From Hyphomicrobiales bacterium (lineage in GTDB: Bacteria > Pseudomonadota > Alphaproteobacteria > Rhizobiales > Rhizobiaceae), in contig UBKJ01000015.1 in NCBI GenBank assembly GCA_900465915.1, forward strand, positions 1-64,000: DNA of 64,000 nucleotides, in the 5' to 3' direction. Made by a program: the position numbers and the translations under genes. This document shows positions 46,098-55,474 of this stretch, piece after piece. The notes below the pieces were generated by a model. The model worked only from the letters and a program-made list of their open reading frames with translations, was not told the origin of the DNA and ran no database searches. Positions within the stretch are counted from its first letter, which is position 1; the number at the start of each line of letters is the position of its first letter.

Positions 46098-47555
46098 ATG
46101 GCCATCTGCGTCATTCTCGTGGGACGCCTGTCGGATATCGACCACGGCGCCACCCCGCACAAGGTCATGACCAATCGCGACTATCTGGCCCATCCGGCGC
46201 TGTTCAACGGCCAGCGGCCGCGCGTCGTCAACCTGTCGCGCTCCTACGCCTATCAGAGCCGCGGCTATTACGCCTCGCTTCTGGCCGAGGCGCGCGGCCA
46301 TCGCGTCATCCCCTCGGTCGAGACCATCATCGACCTGTCCGAGCGGCGGCTCTATGAAAACGCGCTGCCGGAGCTTGAGGACGCGCTCAACAAGGCGCTG
46401 GGCAAGGCGGCGGCGCGCGCGCCCGAAACCATCCATGTCCATTTCGGCCTGGCCGAGGAGCCGGACTTCGAGCGCTTGGGCCGGCTGCTTTTCGACTGGT
46501 TCCGCGCGCCGTCGCTGGAGATCACGGTCAAGGCGGGCGAATGGGCGCGGATCCAGAAGATCGGCTTCTCCAATATCGCCAAGTTCTCGCAGGGCCGCAA
46601 GCGCCGCTTCGAGGACGCGCTCGACCGCTACGCGCAGCGCGAATGGCGCGCCGCGCGGCCGAAGACGCCGGCGCGCTACACCTTCGCCACGCTGTGCGAC
46701 CCCAAGGAGGCGCTCCCGCCCTCTTCGGTCGCGAGCCTCAAGCACTGGGCGCGCATCGCCGCGCGGCTGGGCGTGGAGGTGGAGCCGATCGGCAAGCGCG
46801 ACCTGCCGCGCCTCGCCAATTACGACGCGCTCTTCATCCGCGAGACGACCTCGATCTCCAACCACACCTATCGCTTCGCGCGCCGGGCGCAGCAGGAGAA
46901 CATGCCGGTCATCGACGATCCGATCTCGATGATCCGCTGCACCAACAAGGTCTATCTGCACGAATTGATGCAGGCCAACGACGTGGCCGCGCCGCCGACG
47001 GTGATGATCGCCGGCGAGGAGGACCTCGCCCGCGCCGCCGATACGCTCGGCTTTCCGATGGTGATCAAGATCCCCGATTCCTCCTTCTCGCGCGGCGTGA
47101 AGAAGGTGCAGAACCGGGTCGAGCTGAAGGCCCTGGCCGGCCAGTGGCTGCAGGACAGCGACCTGTTGCTGGCGCAGAAATACATGCCGACGAAATTCGA
47201 CTGGCGCGTCGGCGTCCTCGACGGCGAGCCGCTGTTCGTCTGTCAATATATGATGGCGAAGAACCACTGGCAGATCGTCAAGCACGACACCGGCGGCAAG
47301 CCGCTAGAGGGCGGATTCCGGCCCTATACGCTGGCCGAGGCGCCGCCGCATGTGCTGGAGACAGGCCTGCGCGCCGCGCGCTGCATCGGCGACGGGCTCT
47401 ACGGCGTCGATTTGAAGGAGACGGACGACGGCGTGGTGGTGATCGAGGTCAACGACAATCCCAATCTCGAGCACGGCGTCGAGGACGCCGCCGAGAAGGA
47501 CGAGGTCTGGGTCAAGCTCACCCGCTGGTTCACCGACCGGCTCGACCGGCGGTAG
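46098..47555 (+). CDS. RimK-family ATP-grasp ligase with N-terminal RLAN-type domain
   Basis: 485 residues, longer than E. coli RimK (~300). Residues ~1-200 match the RimK-like N-terminal region (MTNRDYLAHPALFNGQRPRV, SYAYQSRGYYASLLAEARGH). Residues ~240-480 are the ATP-grasp: FIRETTSISNHTYRFARRAQ, PMVIKIPDSSFSRGVKKV, and metal-binding VVVIEVNDNPNLEHGVEDA. Such enzymes form amide bonds to amino groups (glutamate or other amino acids). With the GNAT-C39 partner it forms a two-gene cassette; neither a precursor peptide nor a transporter is visible next to it. The target is unknown. Confidence 0.88.
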   Translation: MAICVILVGRLSDIDHGATPHKVMTNRDYLAHPALFNGQRPRVVNLSRSYAYQSRGYYASLLAEARGHRVIPSVETIIDLSERRLYENALPELEDALNKALGKAAARAPETIHVHFGLAEEPDFERLGRLLFDWFRAPSLEITVKAGEWARIQKIGFSNIAKFSQGRKRRFEDALDRYAQREWRAARPKTPARYTFATLCDPKEALPPSSVASLKHWARIAARLGVEVEPIGKRDLPRLANYDALFIRETTSISNHTYRFARRAQQENMPVIDDPISMIRCTNKVYLHELMQANDVAAPPTVMIAGEEDLARAADTLGFPMVIKIPDSSFSRGVKKVQNRVELKALAGQWLQDSDLLLAQKYMPTKFDWRVGVLDGEPLFVCQYMMAKNHWQIVKHDTGGKPLEGGFRPYTLAEAPPHVLETGLRAARCIGDGLYGVDLKETDDGVVVIEVNDNPNLEHGVEDAAEKDEVWVKLTRWFTDRLDRR

Positions 47556-47585
47556 CGGCTAACCCAACAGACCCTGGAGGCCGCG

Positions 47586-47942
47586 TCAGAGCGGCGTGTA
47601 GCAGACCTTGGCGTGGCCGGCGCCGACGAAACCGAGGCGGCTGGCGGCGGCCTTGGACAGGTCCAGCACGCGGCCGCGGATGAAGGGGCCGCGATCGTTG
47701 ATGCGCACGACCAGCGATTTTCCGTTGCGCTGGTTGGTGACCTTGACCTTGCTGCCCAGCGGCAGGCTGCGATGGGCGGCGGTGAGGCCGGCGGGGTTCA
47801 TGCGCTCGCCCGAGGCGGTACGGGAATGCAGCGCGTACCAGGAGGCGCCGCCGCATTGCTGCGCCGAGGCGTCGATTGCGGAGACGGCGAGGAGAGCGGT
47901 CGCCGCAACGGCGAGCGTGGCCACACGGGTCTTGAAGATCAT
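47586..47942 (-). CDS. RlpA-like septal ring lytic transglycosylase domain protein (short form)
   Basis: 118 residues: signal peptide ([27 protein letters not shown]) then a lone double-psi beta-barrel: [36 protein letters not shown] (His) and [19 protein letters not shown] (Asp), the RlpA catalytic pair. It lacks the lipobox and the SPOR domain of full RlpA, so it is a periplasmic secreted form. Probably a peptidoglycan-cleaving enzyme acting on denuded glycan. It is convergent with the RimK gene. Confidence 0.9.
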   Translation of the reverse strand: MIFKTRVATLAVAATALLAVSAIDASAQQCGGASWYALHSRTASGERMNPAGLTAAHRSLPLGSKVKVTNQRNGKSLVVRINDRGPFIRGRVLDLSKAAASRLGFVGAGHAKVCYTPL

Positions 47943-48615
47943 GCCAGGTCCATCTGTTGTTTCCGGGGCGCTTTTCGGGGCGCGGCCCGAGAAAGACGGC
48001 GGCCAATTGGAATCTAAATGTGGCCATGGCGTGATCCGAATGAGAATATTCTGCGGACCGGGAATCTCTAATCCATGCGGAAAATGATCCTATACTAAGC
48101 ATTGTTTATTTCTGATCTCAAAAAGAACTGAGGAATATTTTGAAGGAATCCGCCGGAATCCGGTAAAGGCGTTAACCTATTGTTAGGATTCTCCGCCCCA
48201 TTCGCCGACGCCCCTGTTTTGACGGCGCGCGGCCAAGAAAAACTGCTTGCGCGCCGCGCGCGGGGCCGCGCCGGGGGTGCAATTTTTATTTGCAGGCGAA
48301 GATTCCGGACGAGTCGCGGAAGTTGTCGGATTGTGGCGCTTTTGCGGCGAAATCGCCGTTCGGCTCACGCAATTTTACAAGCCGTAAGACGGTTTTACGC
48401 CGAAAGCGCCCTTCGCCGGCTGAATTTTCGCCGGCGCGCCCTATCGGCTTGCGGGCCGGAGATTGCGAGGCGGGCGACCATCATCCCGGCCGTCATCCCG
48501 GCTGTAACATTGATACAAAGCTGTAATATGCCTGTCATATGGCTGTTATATAGGGCGCGTAGAGCAGCCGTGACGTTTCCCCGTCACAGGTTTTTTCCAA
48601 CAGGAGCGACCGCTC
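47943..48615. other. rlpA-pstS intergenic region
   Basis: 673 bp with no convincing gene; open frames here lack family signatures and SDs. The region holds the rlpA promoter, a near CtrA box (TTAA-CCTATTG-TTAG, 48172-48186), direct CGTCATCCCGG-like copies (about 48481-48500) and the Pho boxes. Rhizobial phoR would be expected about here and is absent. Confidence 0.6.
48502..48553 (+). promoter_or_regulatory. Pho box array (PhoB sites) upstream of pstS
   Basis: Three in-phase PhoB half-sites at 11-bp intervals: CTGTAAT (48521), CTGTCAT (48532) and CTGTTAT (48543), each followed by an AT-containing 4-bp spacer. A further CTGTAAC lies at 48502. The canonical Pho box is two such 7-mers spaced by 4 bp, so PhoB, encoded at the end of the operon, should activate pstS on phosphate starvation. 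Confidence 0.9.
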
Positions 48616-49662
48616 ATGAACAAGATGCTTACCTCGACCGCCGCGCTGGCGCTCGCCGCCGCGATTTCGGTTTCCGCCGCCCAGGCGCGCGATCAGGTGC
48701 AGATCGCCGGCTCGTCGACCGTGCTGCCCTACGCCAAGGTCGTCGCCGAGACGTTCGGCGAGACCTATCCGAAGTTCAAGACGCCCGTGGTGGAATCGGG
48801 CGGCTCGGGCGCCGGCATCAAGGAATTCTGCAAGGGCGTCGGCGAAAACACCATCGACATCGCCAACGCCTCGCGCGCCATGAAGGACACCGAGCTCAAG
48901 TCCTGCGTCGACGCCGGCGTCAAGGACGTGGAGGAAGTGCGCTTCGGCTATGACGGCATCGTCTTCGCCACCGACGCCAAGGGCCCGGACTGGAAATTGA
49001 CCCCGGCCGACGTCTATAAGGCGCTGGCCGCCAAGGTGGTGGTCGACGGCAAGCTGGTCGACAATCCCTACGCCAAGTGGAACCAGGTCAATCCGAACCT
49101 GCCCGACTGGGACATCGCCGCCTATATCCCCGGCGAGAAGCACGGCACGCGCGAAGTGTTCGAGGAGAAGGTCCTCGCCGACGGCTGCAAGCATTCCGGC
49201 GCGCTGGACGTGATCAAGAAGAGCGGCCTCGACGACAAGGCGTCGGCTGCGGCCTGCATCGCGGTGCGCAAGGACGGCAAGGCCGTCGACATCGACGGCG
49301 ACTACGCCGAGACGCTGGCCCGCATCCAGTCCAACAAGACCGGCGTCGGCGTGTTCGGCCTCTATTTCTACGAGAACAACGCCGACAAGCTGAAGGTCGC
49401 CACCGTCGACGACGTGACGCCCTCGGCCGAGACCGTAGCCTCGGGCAAGTATCCGGTGTCGCGCCCGCTGTTCTTCTACGTCAAGAAGGCGCATCTCGGC
49501 GTCGTGCCGGGCATGAAGGAATATGTCGACTTCTTCCTGTCCGACCAGATCATCGGCCCCGACGGCTCGCTGGCCCAGTACGGCCTGGTGCCGGCGCCGG
49601 ACGCCGAGCGCGAGGCCCAGCGCAAGGCCTTCGCCGACGGAACGACCATGGTCGCGAAATAA
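48616..49662 (+). CDS. pstS: Phosphate ABC transporter substrate-binding protein
   Basis: Periplasmic phosphate receptor. 348 residues: signal peptide cleaved near residue 24 (AQA-RDQVQ), QIAGSSTVLPYAKVVAETF (phosphate-binding Ser/Thr), VESGGSGAGIKEFCKG, IDIANASRAMKD, and GVGVFGLYFYENNADKL. SD AGGAG precedes ATG 48616. Belongs to the PstS cluster with C-terminal extension typical of rhizobia. A hairpin separates it from pstC. Confidence 0.97.
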   Translation: MNKMLTSTAALALAAAISVSAAQARDQVQIAGSSTVLPYAKVVAETFGETYPKFKTPVVESGGSGAGIKEFCKGVGENTIDIANASRAMKDTELKSCVDAGVKDVEEVRFGYDGIVFATDAKGPDWKLTPADVYKALAAKVVVDGKLVDNPYAKWNQVNPNLPDWDIAAYIPGEKHGTREVFEEKVLADGCKHSGALDVIKKSGLDDKASAAACIAVRKDGKAVDIDGDYAETLARIQSNKTGVGVFGLYFYENNADKLKVATVDDVTPSAETVASGKYPVSRPLFFYVKKAHLGVVPGMKEYVDFFLSDQIIGPDGSLAQYGLVPAPDAEREAQRKAFADGTTMVAK

Positions 49663-49677
49663 GCGAAATCCGGGGAT

Positions 49678-49711
49678 GCGGGCGGTTTCGGCCGCCCGCC
49701 TCCTTTCCTTT
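49678..49711 (+). terminator. pstS-pstC intercistronic hairpin (attenuator or mRNA stabiliser)
   Basis: GCGGGCGG (49678-49685) pairs perfectly with CCGCCCGC (49692-49699), followed by a pyrimidine tract CTCCTTTCCTTT. It lies in the 125-bp gap after pstS. Partial termination here would make PstS more abundant than the membrane subunits. Confidence 0.65.
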
Positions 49712-49787
49712 CCGCGCCGGGACGATATGACCGGCGCAATCGCGGGCGGCTCGCCTCCCGCTCGTCCAGGGCAACCGGGGAATTCGA

Positions 49788-51263
49788 ATGTCCTTCTTAC
49801 TGGTTCTCGTCAGCGTGATCGCCATCGGGCTGGTCGGGTTTTTCATCGGCCGGCAACGGGCCGTGGCGCTCGACCGCGCGCAGCCTGTCGGCGCGCCGTC
49901 CGAAAAGATGCATTCGCGCCCGCATTATCACGGCTGGTGGGTCTTCCTCGTCTCGGCCCTGCCGGCGATCCTGTTCCTGGCCGTGTGGAGCGTCGGCTCC
50001 TCGGTCTGGCTCGACCACAGCGCCGCCGCGCAATTGCCGGCGGCCACCGAGGGCACCAGCCGCAGCCTGCAGCTCAGCATGATCGACGGGCTGGCCCGCG
50101 GCCTCGACAAGCTGACCCCGGCCGAGGTCGACGCCTTCCCGCAGTCCTACCAGGCCGCGCGCGACGCGCTGGCCTCCAGGGGCGTGGCGCTCGCGACCGA
50201 AGGCCAGGACTATATGGTGCCGATCGCGCTGCACCTGAAGAAGACCTCGGGCCTCCTGCGCACCATCGGCGCCGGCGTGGCGCTGGCGCTGGCCGCCGCC
50301 GGCCTCGTCTTCGGCCTGTCCGGCATGCGCCGCCGCACCCGCGCCCGCAACAATGTCGAGCGCATCGTGCTCTGGGGCCTCATCGCCTCGTCGGGCATCG
50401 CCATCCTCACCACCGTCGGCATCATCCTGTCGATGCTGTTCCAGACCATCGCCTTCTTCCATTCCGTCTCGCCGATGGACTTCTTCTTCGGCACGGTGTG
50501 GGACCCGCGCTTCGCCGCCGCCGGCTCGGGCGGCAGCGCCGGGCAGTTCGGCCTGCTGCCGCTTCTGGCCGGCACGCTCTATATCGCGCTGGTCGCCATG
50601 CTCTTCGCCGTGCCGGTCGGCCTGTTCTCGGCCATCTACATGTCCGAATACGCCGCGCCCAAGGTGCGCGCCGTGGTCAAGCCGGTGCTCGAGCTTCTGG
50701 CCGGCATCCCCACCATCGTCTACGGCTTCTTCGCGCTCGTCACCGTCGGCCCGTTCCTGCGCGACCTCAGCGCGGCCATCGCCGGCGGCGCGCCCTTCAT
50801 CATGGCGCAGAGCGTGCTCACCGCCGGCCTGGTCATGGGCGTGATGCTGATCCCCTTCGTCTCCTCGCTGTCGGACGACATCATCACCGCCGTGCCGCGC
50901 GCCATGCGCGACGGCTCGCTCGGCCTCGGCGCGACGCGGTCCGAGACCATCAAGCGCGTGGTGCTGCCCGCCGCCCTGCCCGGCATCGTCGGCGCGCTTT
51001 TGATGACCGCCTCGCGCGCCATCGGCGAGACCATGATCGTGGTGCTCGCCGCCGGCGTCGCCGCCAATCTCGACGTCAACCCCTTCGCGGCCATGACCAC
51101 CATCACGGTCAAGATCGTCAACCAGCTCACCGGCGACCTCGAATTCAACTCGCCGCAGACGCTGGTGGCCTTCGCGCTCGGCATCACGCTGTTCGTGCTG
51201 ACGCTGATCATGAACATCTTCGCGCTCTATATCGTGCGCAAGTACCGGGAGCAGTATGAATAA
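49788..51263 (+). CDS. pstC: Phosphate ABC transporter permease PstC
   Basis: 491 residues, longer than E. coli PstC (~320), with an extra N-terminal membrane region as usual in rhizobia. A periplasmic segment (~residues 60-150) precedes the permease core; EAA-like region SLGLGATRSETIKRVVLPAA and GIPTIVYGFFAL are seen. Inner-membrane partner of PstA. Its TAA overlaps the pstA ATG by one base. Confidence 0.95.
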   Translation: MSFLLVLVSVIAIGLVGFFIGRQRAVALDRAQPVGAPSEKMHSRPHYHGWWVFLVSALPAILFLAVWSVGSSVWLDHSAAAQLPAATEGTSRSLQLSMIDGLARGLDKLTPAEVDAFPQSYQAARDALASRGVALATEGQDYMVPIALHLKKTSGLLRTIGAGVALALAAAGLVFGLSGMRRRTRARNNVERIVLWGLIASSGIAILTTVGIILSMLFQTIAFFHSVSPMDFFFGTVWDPRFAAAGSGGSAGQFGLLPLLAGTLYIALVAMLFAVPVGLFSAIYMSEYAAPKVRAVVKPVLELLAGIPTIVYGFFALVTVGPFLRDLSAAIAGGAPFIMAQSVLTAGLVMGVMLIPFVSSLSDDIITAVPRAMRDGSLGLGATRSETIKRVVLPAALPGIVGALLMTASRAIGETMIVVLAAGVAANLDVNPFAAMTTITVKIVNQLTGDLEFNSPQTLVAFALGITLFVLTLIMNIFALYIVRKYREQYE

Positions 51264-52576
51264 TGACCGACGCGACCTATAACGCGGCGCGCGCCGCCGC
51301 CGCGCCCCGCCGCGACATCGGCCTCAAGCGCCGCTACGCCGCCGAACGCCGCTTCCGTCTCTACGGCGTCGCCGCGATCGCCGTGGGTGTGTTCTTCCTC
51401 TGCGCGCTCCTGTTCTCGGTCTTCTCCAAGGGCTACACCGCCTTCTGGCAGACCACCATCTACCTGCCGGTCAAGATCGAGGCGCAGGTCGTCGATCCCG
51501 GCAACAAGCGCGCCACGGACCCCGACGTGCTCGTCGCCGCCAATTACCCGCTTCTGGTGCGCAACGCGCTCGCCGAGAAGCTCGGCGTCAAGAAGACCGA
51601 CTTGCCGGCGATGCGCGACCTCAACCGCTTCTTCTCCGACGGCGTGCGCGTGCAGCTGCGCGCCATGGTGACCAGGGACCCGTCCATCATCGGCACGACG
51701 CAGACCGTGCCGGTGCTGGCCGGCGGCGACGTCGATTCCGCCTATAAGGGCCAGATCGACCTCAGCGTGCCGGAGACGAGCCGCAAGGTCTCCGACCGCC
51801 AGGTCGGCTGGATGAAGACGCTGACCGAGGAAGGGATCATGAAGAAGGCCTTCAACACCGGCCTCTTCACCTTCGGCGCGTCGAGCCGGCCCGAGACCTC
51901 CGGCCTTGGCGTGGCGCTGCTGGGCTCCTTCTACATGATGCTGATCGTGCTCCTGGTGGCGCTGCCCATCGGCGTGGCCGCCTCGATCTATCTCGAGGAA
52001 TTCGCGCCCAAGGGCCGCGTCACCGACATCATCGAGGTCAACATCAACAACCTCGCCGCGGTGCCGTCGATCGTCTTCGGCCTTTTGGGGCTGGCGGTGT
52101 TCATCAATTTCTTCGGCCTGCCGCGCTCGGCCTCGCTGGTCGGCGGCCTGGTGCTGACGCTTCTGACGCTGCCCACCATCATCATCGCCACCCGCGCCGC
52201 GCTACGCGCCGTGCCGCCGTCGATCCGCTCGGCCGCGCTCGGCCTCGGCGCCTCCAAGACGCAGATGGTGTTCCATCACGTGCTGCCGCTCGCCGCCCCC
52301 GGCATCCTGACCGGCACCATCATCGGCCTGGCGCATGCGCTCGGCGAGACCGCGCCGCTGCTTCTCATCGGCATGGTGGCCTTCGTCGCCGACACGCCCG
52401 CCACGCCGCTCGATCCGTCCACGGCGCTGCCGGTGCAGATCTACATGTGGGCCAACGAGGCGGAGCGCGCCTTTGTCGAGCGCACCTCCGGCGCCATCAT
52501 CGTGCTGCTCCTGTTCCTGGCGGCCATGAACATCATCGCAATCATTCTGCGCCGCCGCTTCGAGCGCCGCTGGTGA
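51263..52576 (+). CDS. pstA: Phosphate ABC transporter permease PstA
   Basis: 437 residues. A first transmembrane helix (residues ~35-55), a large periplasmic loop, and then the permease core with [34 protein letters not shown] and the coupling loop [23 protein letters not shown] 51263 overlaps the pstC stop (TAATG). Forms the phosphate channel with PstC. Confidence 0.96.
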   Translation: MTDATYNAARAAAAPRRDIGLKRRYAAERRFRLYGVAAIAVGVFFLCALLFSVFSKGYTAFWQTTIYLPVKIEAQVVDPGNKRATDPDVLVAANYPLLVRNALAEKLGVKKTDLPAMRDLNRFFSDGVRVQLRAMVTRDPSIIGTTQTVPVLAGGDVDSAYKGQIDLSVPETSRKVSDRQVGWMKTLTEEGIMKKAFNTGLFTFGASSRPETSGLGVALLGSFYMMLIVLLVALPIGVAASIYLEEFAPKGRVTDIIEVNINNLAAVPSIVFGLLGLAVFINFFGLPRSASLVGGLVLTLLTLPTIIIATRAALRAVPPSIRSAALGLGASKTQMVFHHVLPLAAPGILTGTIIGLAHALGETAPLLLIGMVAFVADTPATPLDPSTALPVQIYMWANEAERAFVERTSGAIIVLLLFLAAMNIIAIILRRRFERRW

Positions 52577-52589
52577 GGGAGACGAAACC

Positions 52590-53411
52590 ATGAACCTGAT
52601 GACCGAACGTTCTCTCGAAAAAGCCGTAGGAGAAAAAATGAACGCCACCGTCCAGCCCATCAAGATGCGCGGCGAGAAGGTCTGCGTTTACTATGGCGAG
52701 AAGCAGGCTTTGTTCGACGTCGACCTGGAGATCCAGGAGAAGATGGTGACGGCGCTGATCGGCCCGTCGGGCTGCGGCAAGTCGACCTTCCTGCGTTCGC
52801 TCAACCGCATGAACGACACCATCGAGGGCTGCCGCGTCGCCGGCCGCATCTCGCTCGACGACGAGGACATCTACGATCCCAGGATCGACGTGGTGGAGTT
52901 GCGCGCCCGCGTCGGCATGGTGTTCCAGAAGCCGAACCCGTTCCCCAAGTCCATCTTCGAGAACGTCGCCTACGGCCCGCGCATCCACGGCCTCGCCCGC
53001 AACAAGGCCGAGCTGGAGGAGATCGTCGTCACCAGCCTGCAGAAGGCCAGCCTGTTCAACGAGGTCAAGGACCGCCTGCACGACGCCGGCACCGGCCTGT
53101 CGGGCGGCCAGCAGCAGCGCCTGTGCATCGCGCGCGCCATCGCCGTCAGCCCGGAAGTCATCCTGATGGACGAGCCCTGCTCGGCGCTCGACCCCATCGC
53201 CACCGCCAAGGTGGAGGAACTGATCGACGAACTGCGCCAGAACTACACCATCGTCATCGTCACCCACTCCATGCAGCAGGCGGCGCGCGTCTCGCAGAAG
53301 ACCGCCATGTTCCATCTCGGCAATCTGGTCGAGGTCGGCGAGACCGAGATGATGTTCACCGCGCCGACCGAAAAGCGCACCCAGGACTACATCACCGGCC
53401 GCTTCGGCTGA
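52590..53411 (+). CDS. pstB: Phosphate ABC transporter ATP-binding protein PstB
   Basis: 273 residues. Walker [22 protein letters not shown]-loop [11 protein letters not shown], signature [16 protein letters not shown], Walker [15 protein letters not shown]-loop [16 protein letters not shown] 52590 has GGGAG; an internal ATG at 52638 has a better SD (AGGAG, 5 nt), so initiation at either is possible and would only shorten the N-terminus. Confidence 0.98.
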   Translation: MNLMTERSLEKAVGEKMNATVQPIKMRGEKVCVYYGEKQALFDVDLEIQEKMVTALIGPSGCGKSTFLRSLNRMNDTIEGCRVAGRISLDDEDIYDPRIDVVELRARVGMVFQKPNPFPKSIFENVAYGPRIHGLARNKAELEEIVVTSLQKASLFNEVKDRLHDAGTGLSGGQQQRLCIARAIAVSPEVILMDEPCSALDPIATAKVEELIDELRQNYTIVIVTHSMQQAARVSQKTAMFHLGNLVEVGETEMMFTAPTEKRTQDYITGRFG

Positions 53412-53430
53412 CATCCGGGAGAAAGAACCG

Positions 53431-54189
53431 ATGGCGCGACCAGATTTTCATGACGAGGGTATAAGCATGCCGGCTCAACACACCGTCCGTTCCTATGACG
53501 ACGAACTGAAGTTCCTCACCCGCAAGATCGCCGAGATGGGCGGCCACGCCGAGCGCATGGTCGAGCAATCGGTGTCGGCGATCGTCAACGCCGACACGGC
53601 GCTGGCCCAGCGCGTGATCTCCGACGACCTGATCCTCGACGCCGGCGAGCGCGAGGTCGACGAAAAGGCCGTCACCATCATCGCCAAGCGCCAGCCCATG
53701 GCGGTCGACCTGCGCGAGATCATCGGCGCCATCCGCATCTCCTCCGACCTCGAGCGCGTCGGCGACCTCGGCAAGAACATCGCCAAGCGCGTCGCCGTCG
53801 TGTCGGAATCGCGCCAGCCGGTGAAACTCTATCGCGGCCTCGAAACCCTGGCCGAGCTGGCGCTGACCCAGCTCAAGGACGTGCTCGACGCCTACGCCGC
53901 CCGCTCGGTGCAGCAGATCAATGTGGTGCGCGACCGCGACGACGAGATCGACGCCATGTACACCTCGATCTTCCGCGAGCTCCTCACCTACATGATGGAG
54001 GACCCGCGCAACATCTCCGCCTGCACGCATCTTTTGTTCTGCGCCAAAAACATCGAGCGCATCGGCGACCACGCCACCAACATCGCCGAGACGGTCTATT
54101 ACATCGTCACCGGCCTGCAGATGCCGGCCGAGCGTCCCAAGGACGATCTCAGCCACGTGGTCGTCGCCGACGTGAGCGGCAAGGCCTGA
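53431..54189 (+). CDS. phoU: Phosphate signalling complex protein PhoU
   Basis: 252 residues (240 from the alternative ATG 53467, MPAQHTVRSYDDEL, which fits rhizobial PhoU better). Two three-helix repeats with metal motifs: ISSDLERVGDLGKNIAKR and CAKNIERIGDHATNIAETVYY. PhoU keeps the phosphate kinase in its repressing state when Pst is saturated. GGGAG precedes 53431; GAGGG precedes 53467. It follows pstB by 19 nt. Confidence 0.96.
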   Translation: MARPDFHDEGISMPAQHTVRSYDDELKFLTRKIAEMGGHAERMVEQSVSAIVNADTALAQRVISDDLILDAGEREVDEKAVTIIAKRQPMAVDLREIIGAIRISSDLERVGDLGKNIAKRVAVVSESRQPVKLYRGLETLAELALTQLKDVLDAYAARSVQQINVVRDRDDEIDAMYTSIFRELLTYMMEDPRNISACTHLLFCAKNIERIGDHATNIAETVYYIVTGLQMPAERPKDDLSHVVVADVSGKA

Positions 54190-54250
54190 TCGCGCTGCAA
54201 AAAAGACAGGGCGCGGCGGTTTCCGCCCGCCGAACGGAACAGGATTTCGC

Positions 54251-54937
54251 ATGTCCCATGCCCCCCGCATCGCCGTGGTCGAGGATGAAGAGGCGCTGAG
54301 CGTTCTGCTGCGCTACAATCTCGAAGCCGAGGGCTATGTCGTCGACACCATCCTGCGCGGCGACGAGGCCGAGATCGCTTTGCGCGAGAACGTGCCTGAC
54401 CTTTTGATCCTCGACTGGATGCTGCCGGGCGTCTCCGGCATCGAATTGTGCCGCCGCCTGCGCCAGCGCCCCGAGACCGAGCGCCTGCCCATCGTCATGC
54501 TGACGGCGCGCGGCGAGGAGAGCGAGCGCGTGCGCGGCCTGAGCGTCGGCGCCGACGACTATGTGGTCAAGCCCTTCTCCACGCCCGAATTGCTGGCCCG
54601 CGTCAAGGCCATGCTGCGCCGGGCCAATCCGAGCCTGCTGTCGCATGTGCTGAAGGTGGGCGACCTCGTGCTCGACCGCCAGCAGCACCGCGTCTACCGC
54701 AAGGACAAGGAAGTGCGCCTTGGCCCGACCGAGTTCCGCCTGCTCGAATATTTCATGATGTCGCCCGGCCGCGTCTTTTCGCGCAGCCAGCTGCTCGACG
54801 GCGTCTGGGGGCCGGACATCTATGTCGACGACCGCACCGTCGACGTCCATGTCGGCCGCCTGCGCAAGGCGATCAATGTCGGCCGCGCCCCCGATCCGAT
54901 CCGCACCGTGCGCGGCGCCGGCTATTCCTTCGGCTGA
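54251..54937 (+). CDS. phoB: Phosphate regulon response regulator PhoB
   Basis: 228 residues. Receiver domain with acidic pocket (EDEE) and phospho-acceptor Asp55 in LLILDWMLPGVSG, Thr in VMLTARGEE, Lys in DDYVVKPFS; OmpR/PhoB winged-helix DNA-binding domain with RTVDVHVGRLRKAI. It activates the Pho box upstream of pstS. Its kinase gene phoR, usually upstream of pstS in rhizobia, is not in the window. Confidence 0.97.
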   Translation: MSHAPRIAVVEDEEALSVLLRYNLEAEGYVVDTILRGDEAEIALRENVPDLLILDWMLPGVSGIELCRRLRQRPETERLPIVMLTARGEESERVRGLSVGADDYVVKPFSTPELLARVKAMLRRANPSLLSHVLKVGDLVLDRQQHRVYRKDKEVRLGPTEFRLLEYFMMSPGRVFSRSQLLDGVWGPDIYVDDRTVDVHVGRLRKAINVGRAPDPIRTVRGAGYSFG

Positions 54938-55474
54938 GCTCCCGGCTTGATTCGGACGCCGCGCGCGCTCCGAAAAGCGCCCGAAACGCCGATCTCACGC
55001 AATGTTACATTTCGCGGGGCAAAGTTGATCCGCGCCGGGGAACCCGGCGCGGACGACTGCGCCCACGCGGCGCGAAACCTGCGCGGCGAGGTTTAAGTTT
55101 CGGAATTTACAAGCATCGTCCAATTAAGGCGGTCCTGTGGCGGCCTTCGGCGATTTTTGAATCAAATTAAATCAATCACTTAACTTTCCGCTCTTCGGAC
55201 GTTAACCTTTTATTAATATATTTGAACGACTTGCCGGCAATATTGCATGCGTGATTCGTGGGGATTGGACGGGTTTGCTCCCGCCGCTCGCCGCGTCCGG
55301 ACATTTGACGGCCCGCCTTTTTTTGGCCTAAAAATTTCAAAATCTTGCATGCGACGAACGACAGCCGGGCGTTTCGACCCTTGATCGAGCCCCCGTTTCG
55401 ACTTCCACCCCAGCCGGGTTTCCCTTGGAGACCGGGCCGGACCAGTAGAGGGTCCCAACGATGAGATTGAGCCG
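54938..55474. other. phoB-sleB intergenic region
   Basis: 537 bp without a convincing gene on either strand. It contains a perfect 11-bp hairpin (TCCGCGCCGGG at 55029-55039 with CCCGGCGCGGA at 55043-55053, GAA loop) that may end phoB transcription, an AT-rich stretch (55150-55240) with a CtrA-type box, and at the end a short ORF with a strong SD before the SleB-type gene. Confidence 0.6.
55202..55216. promoter_or_regulatory. CtrA-type box upstream of the SleB-type hydrolase
   Basis: TTAA at 55202-55205 and 55213-55216 with 7 bp between, left half TTAACC. It lies about 260 bp upstream of the cell-wall hydrolase gene in the most AT-rich part of the spacer. Confidence 0.5.

Noticed and set aside
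48172..48186. CtrA-type box TTAA-CCTATTG-TTAG before pstS
   Set aside because: One mismatch in the second half; kept only as a note in the spacer entry.
48180..48600. Possible gene or phoR remnant upstream of pstS
   Set aside because: Frames here give no kinase motifs and no usable SD; the composition is that of a non-coding spacer.
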